A DNA stretch of 22,247 nucleotides from the NCBI GenBank assembly GCA_964648215.1, contig CAZYMF010000067.1, positions 1-22,247 on the forward strand, given 5' to 3'. The notes below the pieces were generated by a model. It was not told the DNA's origin and did not search any database. It saw nothing but the letters and a program-made list of their open reading frames with translations. Each line of letters begins with the position of its first letter. The first letter of the stretch is position 1. Made by a program: the position numbers and the translations under genes. This stretch comes from CAZYMF01 sp964648215. GTDB taxonomy: Bacteria > Desulfobacterota > Binatia > HRBIN30 > JACQVA1. This document shows positions 1 through 7,546 of the stretch, in pieces.

Positions 1-2
1 AC

Positions 3-3000
3 CCAACCCTCCGATGCTTCATTGACGAAGTGTGGGAGCCATACCGTGAATCACTCCTGCGTGGAACCAGGGGTTCCGTTGTGCCCAGCGAATGGCAACC
101 TAGATTCGAGGCCTGGAGGAAGGCAACCGGTCTCGACGATATACAGTTCCTCGACTTCGCCCGGACCTTCTCTATCTGCAGCGGGCGCGAACCGCACCCA
201 GAGCATCGTCTTGCCGATGATGAGGATGTCAATCTCCTCTTTCGGTGGTTGCAGCGCCGTGTAGCAGAAGGTGCCGCGGGCGGGAGACCGATTCGTATCT
301 CCGCAGAGGCGGTCAAGGCGTGTCTTGGCGCGGAGCGCTTTTCGTACAGAAACCGGCACGTCTTTCCAATTGATTCGCTATACGAACCGATTGAGACCAC
401 GCGACGAAAACTCGAATCTGCAATCGCCTCGATTCAATCGGGTTACATTGCTGTAATCGGTAGCCCAGGGTCAGGAAAATCGTCTCTCTTAGAGGCGACG
501 CTACGCCGCGCGCGGCGGACAGAGCGGATCATTTCATACTATGCCTATGTGCCCGACGAACCGTACCTTGCGCACCTAAGACTGGACAGCACGAACTTTC
601 TCCACGACCTGACCAAGGCAATCGACGACGCAATTGGCACCAATCCGTCGGTCCTTCCGCCGCGCCGCGATCTCTCCGCTCTTCGGAAGCGCTTCGGTAA
701 GCAGCTTCTGTGGCTAGAAGAAGAATCCAGGTCCACGGGATGCAAGACGATCATCGTCGTTGACGGTCTAGATCATGCGCAACGCCCAGGAGCCTTGGAT
801 ATCGATCGGACTTTCCTTTCTGTTCTGCCAGAACCGCATCAAATCCCGTACGGAGTCTTGCTCATTGTTGGGACCCAACACCTGCGACTCGACCTGCCAG
901 CGGGCATATTGCGCCAACTCAATGAGAATAGCAGGCGCGTCGAAATGGATTCACTGAGCCCCGGCCAAGTAGAGCGAATCGTCGAGCGTGCCGGCGTGGG
1001 ACCCCTGTTAGCCCAGGATAGGACACCATACCGGTATCGACAGATCGTCGCGCGGATTGTGTCGTTGTGCGACGGTCACCCACTCTTTGTGTGCGCGCTC
1101 ATCTCGCGCCTCCGACAAGCCATTGCGGGCGGCCAATCCGTCGAGGCGATAGTTGAGCAGACACCCGCATACGTCGGGTCCATCTACGACCACTACGACT
1201 ATCTCTGGACCCAGATCGAAGAGGGCCACAGGCCGAGGCTTCGGGAGTTTGTCGGGCAGATCGCACGGCTGCATCCAGACATCGACCTGCACTGGGTCCG
1301 GTCGTGGGACGACCTGCGTGAGGAAGAGCGGGAGTTCGGACGGTACTTCAAACATCTCTTCGTAAGGGTTCCACCCGATCGGTGGCGGTTTTTTCACAAC
1401 AGCTTTCGACTCTTCTTGATAGACCGATCGCTGGAAACAATTGATGGCGCTGATCCTGTCGAAGATGCGCGCTACCATCGACGGCTCGCCGAGCGTTGCT
1501 CGACGGCCCCTGACGACTCGGAGCATCAATGGTCGCTCGTCTATCACCTTGCGCGCGGTGGAGACGACGAGCGCCTCTTCGACGCGGCCACGCCGTCGCT
1601 GTTCCAGAGGCAGTACACCAATTTTCGACCGCCGCTCGATCTAGCAGCGGATGCGAAGTTGTGCGCTCGAAAGGCCGCACAATCACGCAAGCCCGTGCTC
1701 CTCGCTCGGTATCTGCTGCTCTTGCACCGATACAACCACGTGGCGAGCATTCTGGATAACGGCGACTCCACACAAGTATTCGTCCACCTTCTGCTGACGG
1801 TTGATCGACCCGACCTTGCTCTAGCGCGCCTGCGCTTCGAGCAACGACAGCTCTCAACGGTTCCCGAGTGGAATTCGAAGCGAGCGCATAAGGGCATGTT
1901 CACGCTGCTTGATCACCTGGCCGGGTGCGGGCAATCGCAGACCGCGGCGGGCGTTTTCGAATCCTGCGAGCCGCGGGACATCCTCGATGGCAGACGAGAG
2001 CTTGAGTGGGACGAGTACAGCATGCGCGATTCCGTGGACCTCTTTGAATCGTGGATGCTTGCCGCTCTCTTCTTCTATGACGCGACAACCCTACTACAGC
2101 GCCTTCGGGAAATTCGCTGGAAGCGCCGCGAGGTGCCACGGCACTCTACGGATCAGTCACTGGAGGTGAGCAAAGACGAGCGGGATCGATTCGTTGGCAC
2201 TGTAGGAGTTCGCGTCGCGCGATCACTCTTACATCAAGAACGCTGGCCAACATTTGCTCAACTCCTGGCGGCCCTCGAGGTAGATTGGTGGCCTGGTGAT
2301 TGGACGCCCTTCTCGTGGGCTCACCTCGTTGTGCAAGCTCTTCACGCTCCCAACATCGATGCGGCATCGAGGGCGCAACACAAGGGTCGCCTGTTGGGGC
2401 GGCTCCCGCCAGAGCGGATGCGATCCAGCCTCAAAAGGCTGAAAGAGGAGGAAGAGGACGGCGTACCGATTATATGCGTGGAGACGCTCATAGGGCTGGC
2501 CGTAGCGCTTCTGCCCGAGGACGCGCCCACGGCAACAGCGTATGCGTCGATCCTCGATTGGAGTGATCTCCGCTCTGCTATCAAGAACGAACTGGATCGC
2601 ACATATACCGACCAGGCCGATGCTCTCCAGGCCATCGAGTGGTATGCCGCACTGCACACTTTCACTCGAACGCTTCCGCCACTGATCGAGATCGCCAATG
2701 ACCTTGCGGAATCTCGCCACCAAGATCGCCGAGACGCGCTGGCGGCTCTCGCTATCGCGCGGCTTAGAGCAGGAATTCTGAGCGGACTCGCCTTGCGACG
2801 CCGTGGCAATCTCCCCGTCGTTTCGGCCGATTGCAACGAACACTTCCAATATCTGACCACTTATTTCACTCGGCTACGGCCCGCGTCTCAAGCCGCCGAC
2901 TTCGTTGTGTTGAACGCTACAACCGTGGTCGCGCGGATGCTCATACAGGCTGCCGCAAGCGCGCGAGAGATTGGGCCCGACGCATTGGAGGCCTTTGTAT

Positions 3001-6000
3001 CGCACGTACGGGACGCCTGGACCGCCGAGGATGGAACGCCTTGCTGGCCCGAGGAGCTTCGACGGTCAGTACTAGGGGCGCTGGAGTCTGATCATCAACT
3101 CGCGCGATGGCGGGAAGCGGTGATCTCCCGCATGGCTTCAGGCGACGTGCGGTGCGCTGGGGATTCCTATGACCTTATAGGACGGCGCCTCGCTCGGGCT
3201 CGCGATCGAGTGACACTAGGCGAGCCCGAAGTTGCGTTACAAGAAATGCGATCCGCATTGCTCTGCGGTTTCATGCCCCGTAGCGAGAAGGACCACCAGG
3301 TCGCCACGATGATGGCGTGGCTCCCCTGCGCCGTCCAGACTGCACGCGACGACGCCGAACGACTCCACCTGCTAGAGGAGGCGGCTCAGCAGGTTGCCTT
3401 GTGCCATGAAACGGCAGAAGGCGCACTGGATGCTGCTGGCAGCCTGATGGACGCCATGTTGTCCTGGAGTCCCAGAGCAGCGTCCGGCCTGTTGGACGCA
3501 TTCTCTCAAGACGTTATGGGCGGCTCGTGGTTGGGCGATGGCTCTGCGGCGCTGATTTCCTCTGCGTTGGATCGCGGGAAGATCGGCGGGAACGCGATGC
3601 CAGCGAGCAAGCTAGCGACGTTGACAGCTGTTTTCACAACTCTCAGTCTCGGGACCCAGAGTTACGATCGCGATATCACAAGGCTCGCTGAAGATCTCGT
3701 GCTCAGCGCCCCGACTACTGGCAGCGTAAGTCGATGTGCTGTTGGGGGACGAATTTGGTCCGCAGCACGCGTCGCGATGCCGGACGGTGAGGATAGGCAG
3801 CAACTGGCTCATGCCCTCGCCTCTGCGCTTCCCAGCGCGGACGACAGAGAGGCGGCAGGGCTATTGTTAGGCGACATCCCCGCGCCTGACAGTCAGGCAC
3901 TGCGCGAGGGTACCGAGCAGCCATATTCACTCCAGCTCCAAGACGGCACCACGCTGCACCGTGAGAACGTGGTGGGAATGATCATCGAGAATCCCGCATG
4001 CATAGAGAACCTAGTCGCGTCGGAAAAGCTTACGCAGCACGGCGACTATCGTCGCTTTGAATGGGGGGAAGTGTTGCGGCGGACGTTTCCTCACCTATCG
4101 CAGGAAGGCCGGAACGATTTTGTGGAATCCCTACTTCGACACGGACATAAGACGAGCGAGATCTTCGACTATGCACGAAGGCTTGTTGAGCGCGGCGAAC
4201 TCCTTGACTACAGAGTCGCCCTCGAAGCAGCGCAGGAAGCAATATCCGATGATGACGTTTCCCGCGGCTGGTCCAGGTGGTTCGACGGCGGTGTCCGAAT
4301 GGCAGGCCTCCGACTCCTCGTCGCAATCAAACCCCTGAAGTGGAGACCTGTGGCCTATGATCAGTTCGAACGCGCACTGGGCCAGCCAATCTACCTCGAC
4401 GGGTTGGTAGAGTTGCCGAGACTTGTCGATGTATTCGCTAGCGACCAAGAACGCGCACTCATCGCCCGGGAGGTTTCGGACCATCGGCGACGCACATTCA
4501 TAGGAGCGGACGATCCCCCGACGCTCCGGCTCCGCACCCTTCGACAGGACGCAGCTGGTCGCCAGCCGGATGATCTCGAAAGCGCGTGTTGCCGAGTTGT
4601 TGCCCGGTTGCTCGGCTGCCCAGTGAACTACATTTGGCAGAGGGCGACGACCGAGCTAGTGTGGCTATACGGCATAGCACCGGCGGTTGTGGAGCGGGAG
4701 CTCGCTTCGGCCCTTGAATCTAGCGATGAATGGTTGGTCGAGCATGTGTTACTGCTCTGCGAGGTTCTGGTGCGCAGCGGTGCGCTGCATAGCTGCATCG
4801 ATGCGTTCCGAACGCTGTCCGCTTCGGACAACTATGGAATTTCGGAGTCAGCCAGGCGGATGCTTCTCGCGCTGGGTGAGTCGCCGCTACCTTCCGAGGG
4901 AAGAAAGAACGTCGCGAGACTCGTGGCTCCTGAAGAGCAACGCATCATGACTGACGAATTCGAGGATCGAAGATCAGCCATCATCAATCGAGCGTTCAAG
5001 CCGTGGTTCGAACTGTTGGCGCAACAGCTACGTGTGCCGAAGCATGAGGTAGAAGCCGAGGTCCGCGCGCTCATCCTCCAGCGGGGCATTGGTGTAGACG
5101 AACTCAGAGATGCCGTTGAGGCTCTCAACAGAAACTTCCGCTGGGTGAGATCGAGCTTTGTACGACCGAACGCCATCGCGACACGAGTCGCACTACTCAG
5201 GTATCTCGGCCGGCTGCTGGAGAACAGATCCGTACCCTCACCTGTTCCGGGCTATATGGACTCGTTCTTTCGCGGACACGATCCAGCGCTAGTAGGTTGG
5301 TGGCCAACAAGAAGGCCGGACTGGATCGCGCCTCCGGAGTATTCGCGGGACGTTGACCGCAATGGAGAGCAATGGCGCGTGCGGCCAGCGCTCGATTGCG
5401 CAACGATAGAGGTCACGTGGGCGGCGCCGGGTGAGGAGCCTACGAGTTGGATCGTACTTGCTGAAGAGACAGACTTCGAGTTCGGGGAGTCCGTGCGGCG
5501 CGTTGAGGGGCGGCAATTCTGGAGACTGGTGGCGCCATTGCCATCGGACGAACTCAAGGCCAAGCTTGCGTCAGGAAACAGCATGGTTCCCGGGACACAT
5601 GGTCTCCTTTTCAGCGACTACTCTTCGGCCGCCGATCGGGTCGAGAATGGCGCCATAGATACCCTTGTGGTTCGAGCCGACAACTTCGGGTTCGTCGGCG
5701 TTATCGCAACGGATTGGGTTGCACCTCACCCGTCGGCGATGAAGGCGATTGATCTCACGCTAGACTCGGGCTTCCCACCACGCTGGCGAACCACCGATGG
5801 CTCGATCGGCTCTCTCAGCATTGGTTGGCAGGACGGAACGTGGATGCACAGGCACTATCACGGGCTCGCGCCAGCGGGGAGCGGTTGGTGCGTGTTGCTG
5901 AGAGCGGACCTGTGGGAGCAACTAAGGGCACGCCTGGCGAAGCCACCAACTGCAGTAAAGGGTATCCGCCGAGAGTTACAAAAGGCAGAGGGTACCGAAT

Positions 6001-6038
6001 GGGCTACCGTCTGGAAGGACAGTTGGATCCTCACGTAG
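3..6038 (+). CDS. Giant STAND-type P-loop NTPase, 5'-truncated by window edge (candidate anti-phage/defence protein)
   Basis: The frame is open to the left edge; the first in-window start (GTG at 30) has no Shine-Dalgarno and in-frame codons continue upstream of it, so the gene almost certainly begins outside. Numbering from that GTG, I see a helical linker (about 1-130), a Walker A motif GSPGSGKSS (144-152, Lys150), a Walker B IIVVDGLDH (241-249), a sensor-like VGTQ (280-283), a GHP motif (349-351) and a winged-helix-like FFHNSF segment near 454. These form a NACHT/AP-ATPase-style STAND core. It is followed by more than 1,000 residues of alpha-helical, repeat-like sequence, and a Trp/Gly-rich, probably beta-rich end from about 1770. 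Known STAND proteins of this size sense a ligand through the repeats, oligomerise and switch on an N-terminal effector; here that effector is not visible. The lower GC and mixed third positions suggest horizontal transfer. The NTPase call is firm; the defence role is inference. Confidence 0.85.
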   Translation, partial: PTLRCFIDEVWEPYRESLLRGTRGSVVPSEWQPRFEAWRKATGLDDIQFLDFARTFSICSGREPHPEHRLADDEDVNLLFRWLQRRVAEGAAGGRPIRISAEAVKACLGAERFSYRNRHVFPIDSLYEPIETTRRKLESAIASIQSGYIAVIGSPGSGKSSLLEATLRRARRTERIISYYAYVPDEPYLAHLRLDSTNFLHDLTKAIDDAIGTNPSVLPPRRDLSALRKRFGKQLLWLEEESRSTGCKTIIVVDGLDHAQRPGALDIDRTFLSVLPEPHQIPYGVLLIVGTQHLRLDLPAGILRQLNENSRRVEMDSLSPGQVERIVERAGVGPLLAQDRTPYRYRQIVARIVSLCDGHPLFVCALISRLRQAIAGGQSVEAIVEQTPAYVGSIYDHYDYLWTQIEEGHRPRLREFVGQIARLHPDIDLHWVRSWDDLREEEREFGRYFKHLFVRVPPDRWRFFHNSFRLFLIDRSLETIDGADPVEDARYHRRLAERCSTAPDDSEHQWSLVYHLARGGDDERLFDAATPSLFQRQYTNFRPPLDLAADAKLCARKAAQSRKPVLLARYLLLLHRYNHVASILDNGDSTQVFVHLLLTVDRPDLALARLRFEQRQLSTVPEWNSKRAHKGMFTLLDHLAGCGQSQTAAGVFESCEPRDILDGRRELEWDEYSMRDSVDLFESWMLAALFFYDATTLLQRLREIRWKRREVPRHSTDQSLEVSKDERDRFVGTVGVRVARSLLHQERWPTFAQLLAALEVDWWPGDWTPFSWAHLVVQALHAPNIDAASRAQHKGRLLGRLPPERMRSSLKRLKEEEEDGVPIICVETLIGLAVALLPEDAPTATAYASILDWSDLRSAIKNELDRTYTDQADALQAIEWYAALHTFTRTLPPLIEIANDLAESRHQDRRDALAALAIARLRAGILSGLALRRRGNLPVVSADCNEHFQYLTTYFTRLRPASQAADFVVLNATTVVARMLIQAAASAREIGPDALEAFVSHVRDAWTAEDGTPCWPEELRRSVLGALESDHQLARWREAVISRMASGDVRCAGDSYDLIGRRLARARDRVTLGEPEVALQEMRSALLCGFMPRSEKDHQVATMMAWLPCAVQTARDDAERLHLLEEAAQQVALCHETAEGALDAAGSLMDAMLSWSPRAASGLLDAFSQDVMGGSWLGDGSAALISSALDRGKIGGNAMPASKLATLTAVFTTLSLGTQSYDRDITRLAEDLVLSAPTTGSVSRCAVGGRIWSAARVAMPDGEDRQQLAHALASALPSADDREAAGLLLGDIPAPDSQALREGTEQPYSLQLQDGTTLHRENVVGMIIENPACIENLVASEKLTQHGDYRRFEWGEVLRRTFPHLSQEGRNDFVESLLRHGHKTSEIFDYARRLVERGELLDYRVALEAAQEAISDDDVSRGWSRWFDGGVRMAGLRLLVAIKPLKWRPVAYDQFERALGQPIYLDGLVELPRLVDVFASDQERALIAREVSDHRRRTFIGADDPPTLRLRTLRQDAAGRQPDDLESACCRVVARLLGCPVNYIWQRATTELVWLYGIAPAVVERELASALESSDEWLVEHVLLLCEVLVRSGALHSCIDAFRTLSASDNYGISESARRMLLALGESPLPSEGRKNVARLVAPEEQRIMTDEFEDRRSAIINRAFKPWFELLAQQLRVPKHEVEAEVRALILQRGIGVDELRDAVEALNRNFRWVRSSFVRPNAIATRVALLRYLGRLLENRSVPSPVPGYMDSFFRGHDPALVGWWPTRRPDWIAPPEYSRDVDRNGEQWRVRPALDCATIEVTWAAPGEEPTSWIVLAEETDFEFGESVRRVEGRQFWRLVAPLPSDELKAKLASGNSMVPGTHGLLFSDYSSAADRVENGAIDTLVVRADNFGFVGVIATDWVAPHPSAMKAIDLTLDSGFPPRWRTTDGSIGSLSIGWQDGTWMHRHYHGLAPAGSGWCVLLRADLWEQLRARLAKPPTAVKGIRRELQKAEGTEWATVWKDSWILT

Positions 6039-6152
6039 TGCTTGATATCGTCACCAGCACCCAGCGGAAGCCGTTGCCCTGTAGCCGAGAATCCGTGGGG
6101 CTACTCTGCTCGTGACGCAATGCCTCGATCTCTGATCGACGTGCGACGGGCA
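6039..6152. other. Convergent intergenic gap
   Basis: This is the gap between the STAND gene (plus) and the gamma-CA-like gene (minus), and it marks the change from lower-GC to high-GC DNA. It holds a 6-bp inverted repeat, GTAGCC at 6081-6086 and GGCTAC at 6099-6104, with a 12-base loop and no clear T-tract. This could be a weak terminator. I see no integrase site or gene. Confidence 0.3.
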
Positions 6153-6668
6153 TCACGGCTTCTGCCATTTGCCGGCGCGGTATTCGGCCACCAGCTCCAG
6201 GTACTTCTCGCAGGCGATGCGGTGATGCTCGCGCTCCGCTTCCGTGAGCGGTCGGACCAGCCGGGCCGGGGAGCCGACGATCAGGGAGCCGGGAGGAAAC
6301 TGCGCGCGATACGGGACGAAGCTGGCCGCGCCGACGATGCAACCCCCGCCGATGACGGCTCCGGTCATCACCGTGGCCTGCATGCCGATCATCACGTGGT
6401 CGGCGATGCGCGCCCCGCGGACCACCGCGCCGTGGCCGATCGTCACCCAGGCGCCGACCTCGACCGCCATACCCAGGTCCGAGTGGAGGACGCAGCAATC
6501 CTGCACGTTCGAGCGCTCACCGATACGCACCGGGCCCTCGTCGCCACGGACCACGGCGTTGAACCAGACGCTGGCGTGCTCACCGACGGTGACGTCCCCG
6601 CGGATGATCGCGCCCTCGGCGACGTACGCCGAAGGATCGAGGCGCGGTTTCGTTTCGCTCTCGCTCAT
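6153..6668 (-). CDS. Gamma-carbonic-anhydrase-like left-handed beta-helix protein (one zinc His replaced)
   Basis: The protein has 171 residues, the usual size for the YrdA/PaaY/gamma-CA family, and hexapeptide-repeat texture throughout (IIRGDVTVG, RIGERSNVQD, VTIGHGAVV, MIGMQATVM, IVGAAS). Members are homotrimers that bind a metal between subunits through three histidines; few have proven anhydrase activity. Two ligands are visible, His62 in VLHSD and His79 in IGHG. The third, expected five residues after His79, is Arg84 (codon CGC at 6419-6417), so canonical zinc binding should be impaired. The start codon overlaps the stop of the upstream lactonase gene by four bases (ATGA), so the two are translationally coupled. 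It may be a scaffold, an acyltransferase-like relative or a diverged anhydrase. Confidence 0.85.
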   Translation of the reverse strand: MSESETKPRLDPSAYVAEGAIIRGDVTVGEHASVWFNAVVRGDEGPVRIGERSNVQDCCVLHSDLGMAVEVGAWVTIGHGAVVRGARIADHVMIGMQATVMTGAVIGGGCIVGAASFVPYRAQFPPGSLIVGSPARLVRPLTEAEREHHRIACEKYLELVAEYRAGKWQKP

Positions 6669-7438
6669 GATGCGGGCACACCGAGAAGCGCGGGCGCTTG
6701 CGGAATCGTCCGCCACATCTCCGGATCGTGCCCGGTGATGATCACCGATCCCTTGTCGCGCAAGGTGCGCAGCCGGCGCAGCGACGCCAGCATCTGCTCG
6801 CGATCGTATGCCGCCGTCGGCAAGTGCAGCTCGTCGAGCGTGCGGCGGAGGTAACAGGCGTCGCCCGTGAGCACGACGTCTTCCCGGCCGATGCGCACGC
6901 GCAGGGACTGGTGTCCCGGCGTGTGTCCCGGAGTCGGAAAGCAAACGGCCGACCCGTCTCCGAACAGGTCGTGCTCGCCCTCGACGGCACGCACGCGATG
7001 GCCGTGATCGTAGTCGTGCGGATCGTAGTAGACCTTCTCGATGAGATCCGCGTCGTGCGCGGCCTCCCACTCGCGGCGCTGCACGAGCAAGGTCGCGTTC
7101 GGAAGCTGCTCGTTGCCGCCACAATGATCGAAGTGCAGGTGCGAGTTGATGACGTAGTCGATCCGGTCCGCCGCGACGTCGACGGCCCGCAGACGCGATG
7201 CGATTTCCTCTCCGGCCGAGAAATGCACGGTGTGGAACGGGGCGAGCCTGCCCAGGCGGCGGTCCGCGTCCGTCTGGGTGTCGACGTGGAGGCCGCTGTC
7301 GAACAGGGCGCAACCCTTGGGATGCTCGATCAGATAGGCGGGAACCGGGACGGTGAGGTGCCCGCTCTCGCCTTCGAGCAGGAGCGCCGTGGGTACCGTC
7401 AGCCAGCCGCACGTGAACGCGTACACTTTCAGACTCAT
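6665..7438 (-). CDS. N-acyl-homoserine-lactonase-like metallo-beta-lactamase-fold hydrolase (AiiA type)
   Basis: The 257-residue protein carries the complete dinuclear-metal set of AHL lactonases: HLHFDH (His100, His102, Asp104, His105), the second His of TPGHTPGH (His176), Asp193 in TGDAC and His237 in TGHDPE. Tyr196 sits three residues after Asp193, as the catalytic-site Tyr does in AiiA. The family opens the lactone ring of acyl-homoserine lactones and so quenches quorum sensing; some relatives prefer other lactones. No signal peptide is seen, so it should be cytoplasmic. A strong AGGAGA (7446-7451) lies seven bases before the ATG. It is followed with a 4-base overlap by the gamma-CA-like gene and preceded by a sensor kinase gene in the same direction. 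The fold is certain; the AHL substrate is likely but inferred. Confidence 0.88.
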   Translation of the reverse strand: MSLKVYAFTCGWLTVPTALLLEGESGHLTVPVPAYLIEHPKGCALFDSGLHVDTQTDADRRLGRLAPFHTVHFSAGEEIASRLRAVDVAADRIDYVINSHLHFDHCGGNEQLPNATLLVQRREWEAAHDADLIEKVYYDPHDYDHGHRVRAVEGEHDLFGDGSAVCFPTPGHTPGHQSLRVRIGREDVVLTGDACYLRRTLDELHLPTAAYDREQMLASLRRLRTLRDKGSVIITGHDPEMWRTIPQAPALLGVPAS

Positions 7439-7445
7439 GAGGGTA

Positions 7446-7451
7446 TCTCCT
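7446..7451 (-). promoter_or_regulatory. Ribosome binding site of the lactonase gene
   Basis: AGGAGA on the minus strand, seven bases from the ATG at 7438. It fixes the start and shows the lactonase has its own initiation signal even if it is co-transcribed with the kinase. Confidence 0.7.
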
Positions 7452-7459
7452 GATTCGCG

Positions 7460-7546
7460 TCAGAACGCCGGCGCACTCTCGAGCTGCACCCGCACCGACT
7501 GAGCATGTTGAGCCCGGTCGTCGACCGGCACGACGGTGCTACACAT
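7460..7546 (-). pseudogene. 28-codon remnant of a NarL/FixJ-type response regulator N-terminus
   Basis: An ATG at 7546 overlaps the last codons of the sensor kinase, the usual arrangement of a coupled kinase-regulator pair. The frame reads 28 codons and stops at 7460. Compared without gaps to the generic start of a NarL-family receiver (VLLVDDHxxVRxGLRxLLExxPD), the fragment keeps V5, the VDD acidic pair at 8-10, A12, R19, and the LES-P run at 22-26. The rest of the regulator, with the phosphorylated Asp and the HTH domain, is absent; the next gene starts 21 bases on. I infer a deletion that removed the regulator and joined the remnant to the lactonase gene. The alternative is a chance short frame. 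The comparison is from memory of the family pattern. Confidence 0.45.

Noticed and set aside
1..6038. Possible integration site or mobile element borders of the STAND gene
   Set aside because: No integrase, transposase, direct repeat or tRNA end is visible inside the window; only the composition differs.
6669..7412. In-frame minus-strand extension upstream of the gamma-CA-like protein
   Set aside because: It overlaps the lactonase gene in another frame and reads as Arg-rich noise; the ATG at 6668 starts the conserved beta-helix.
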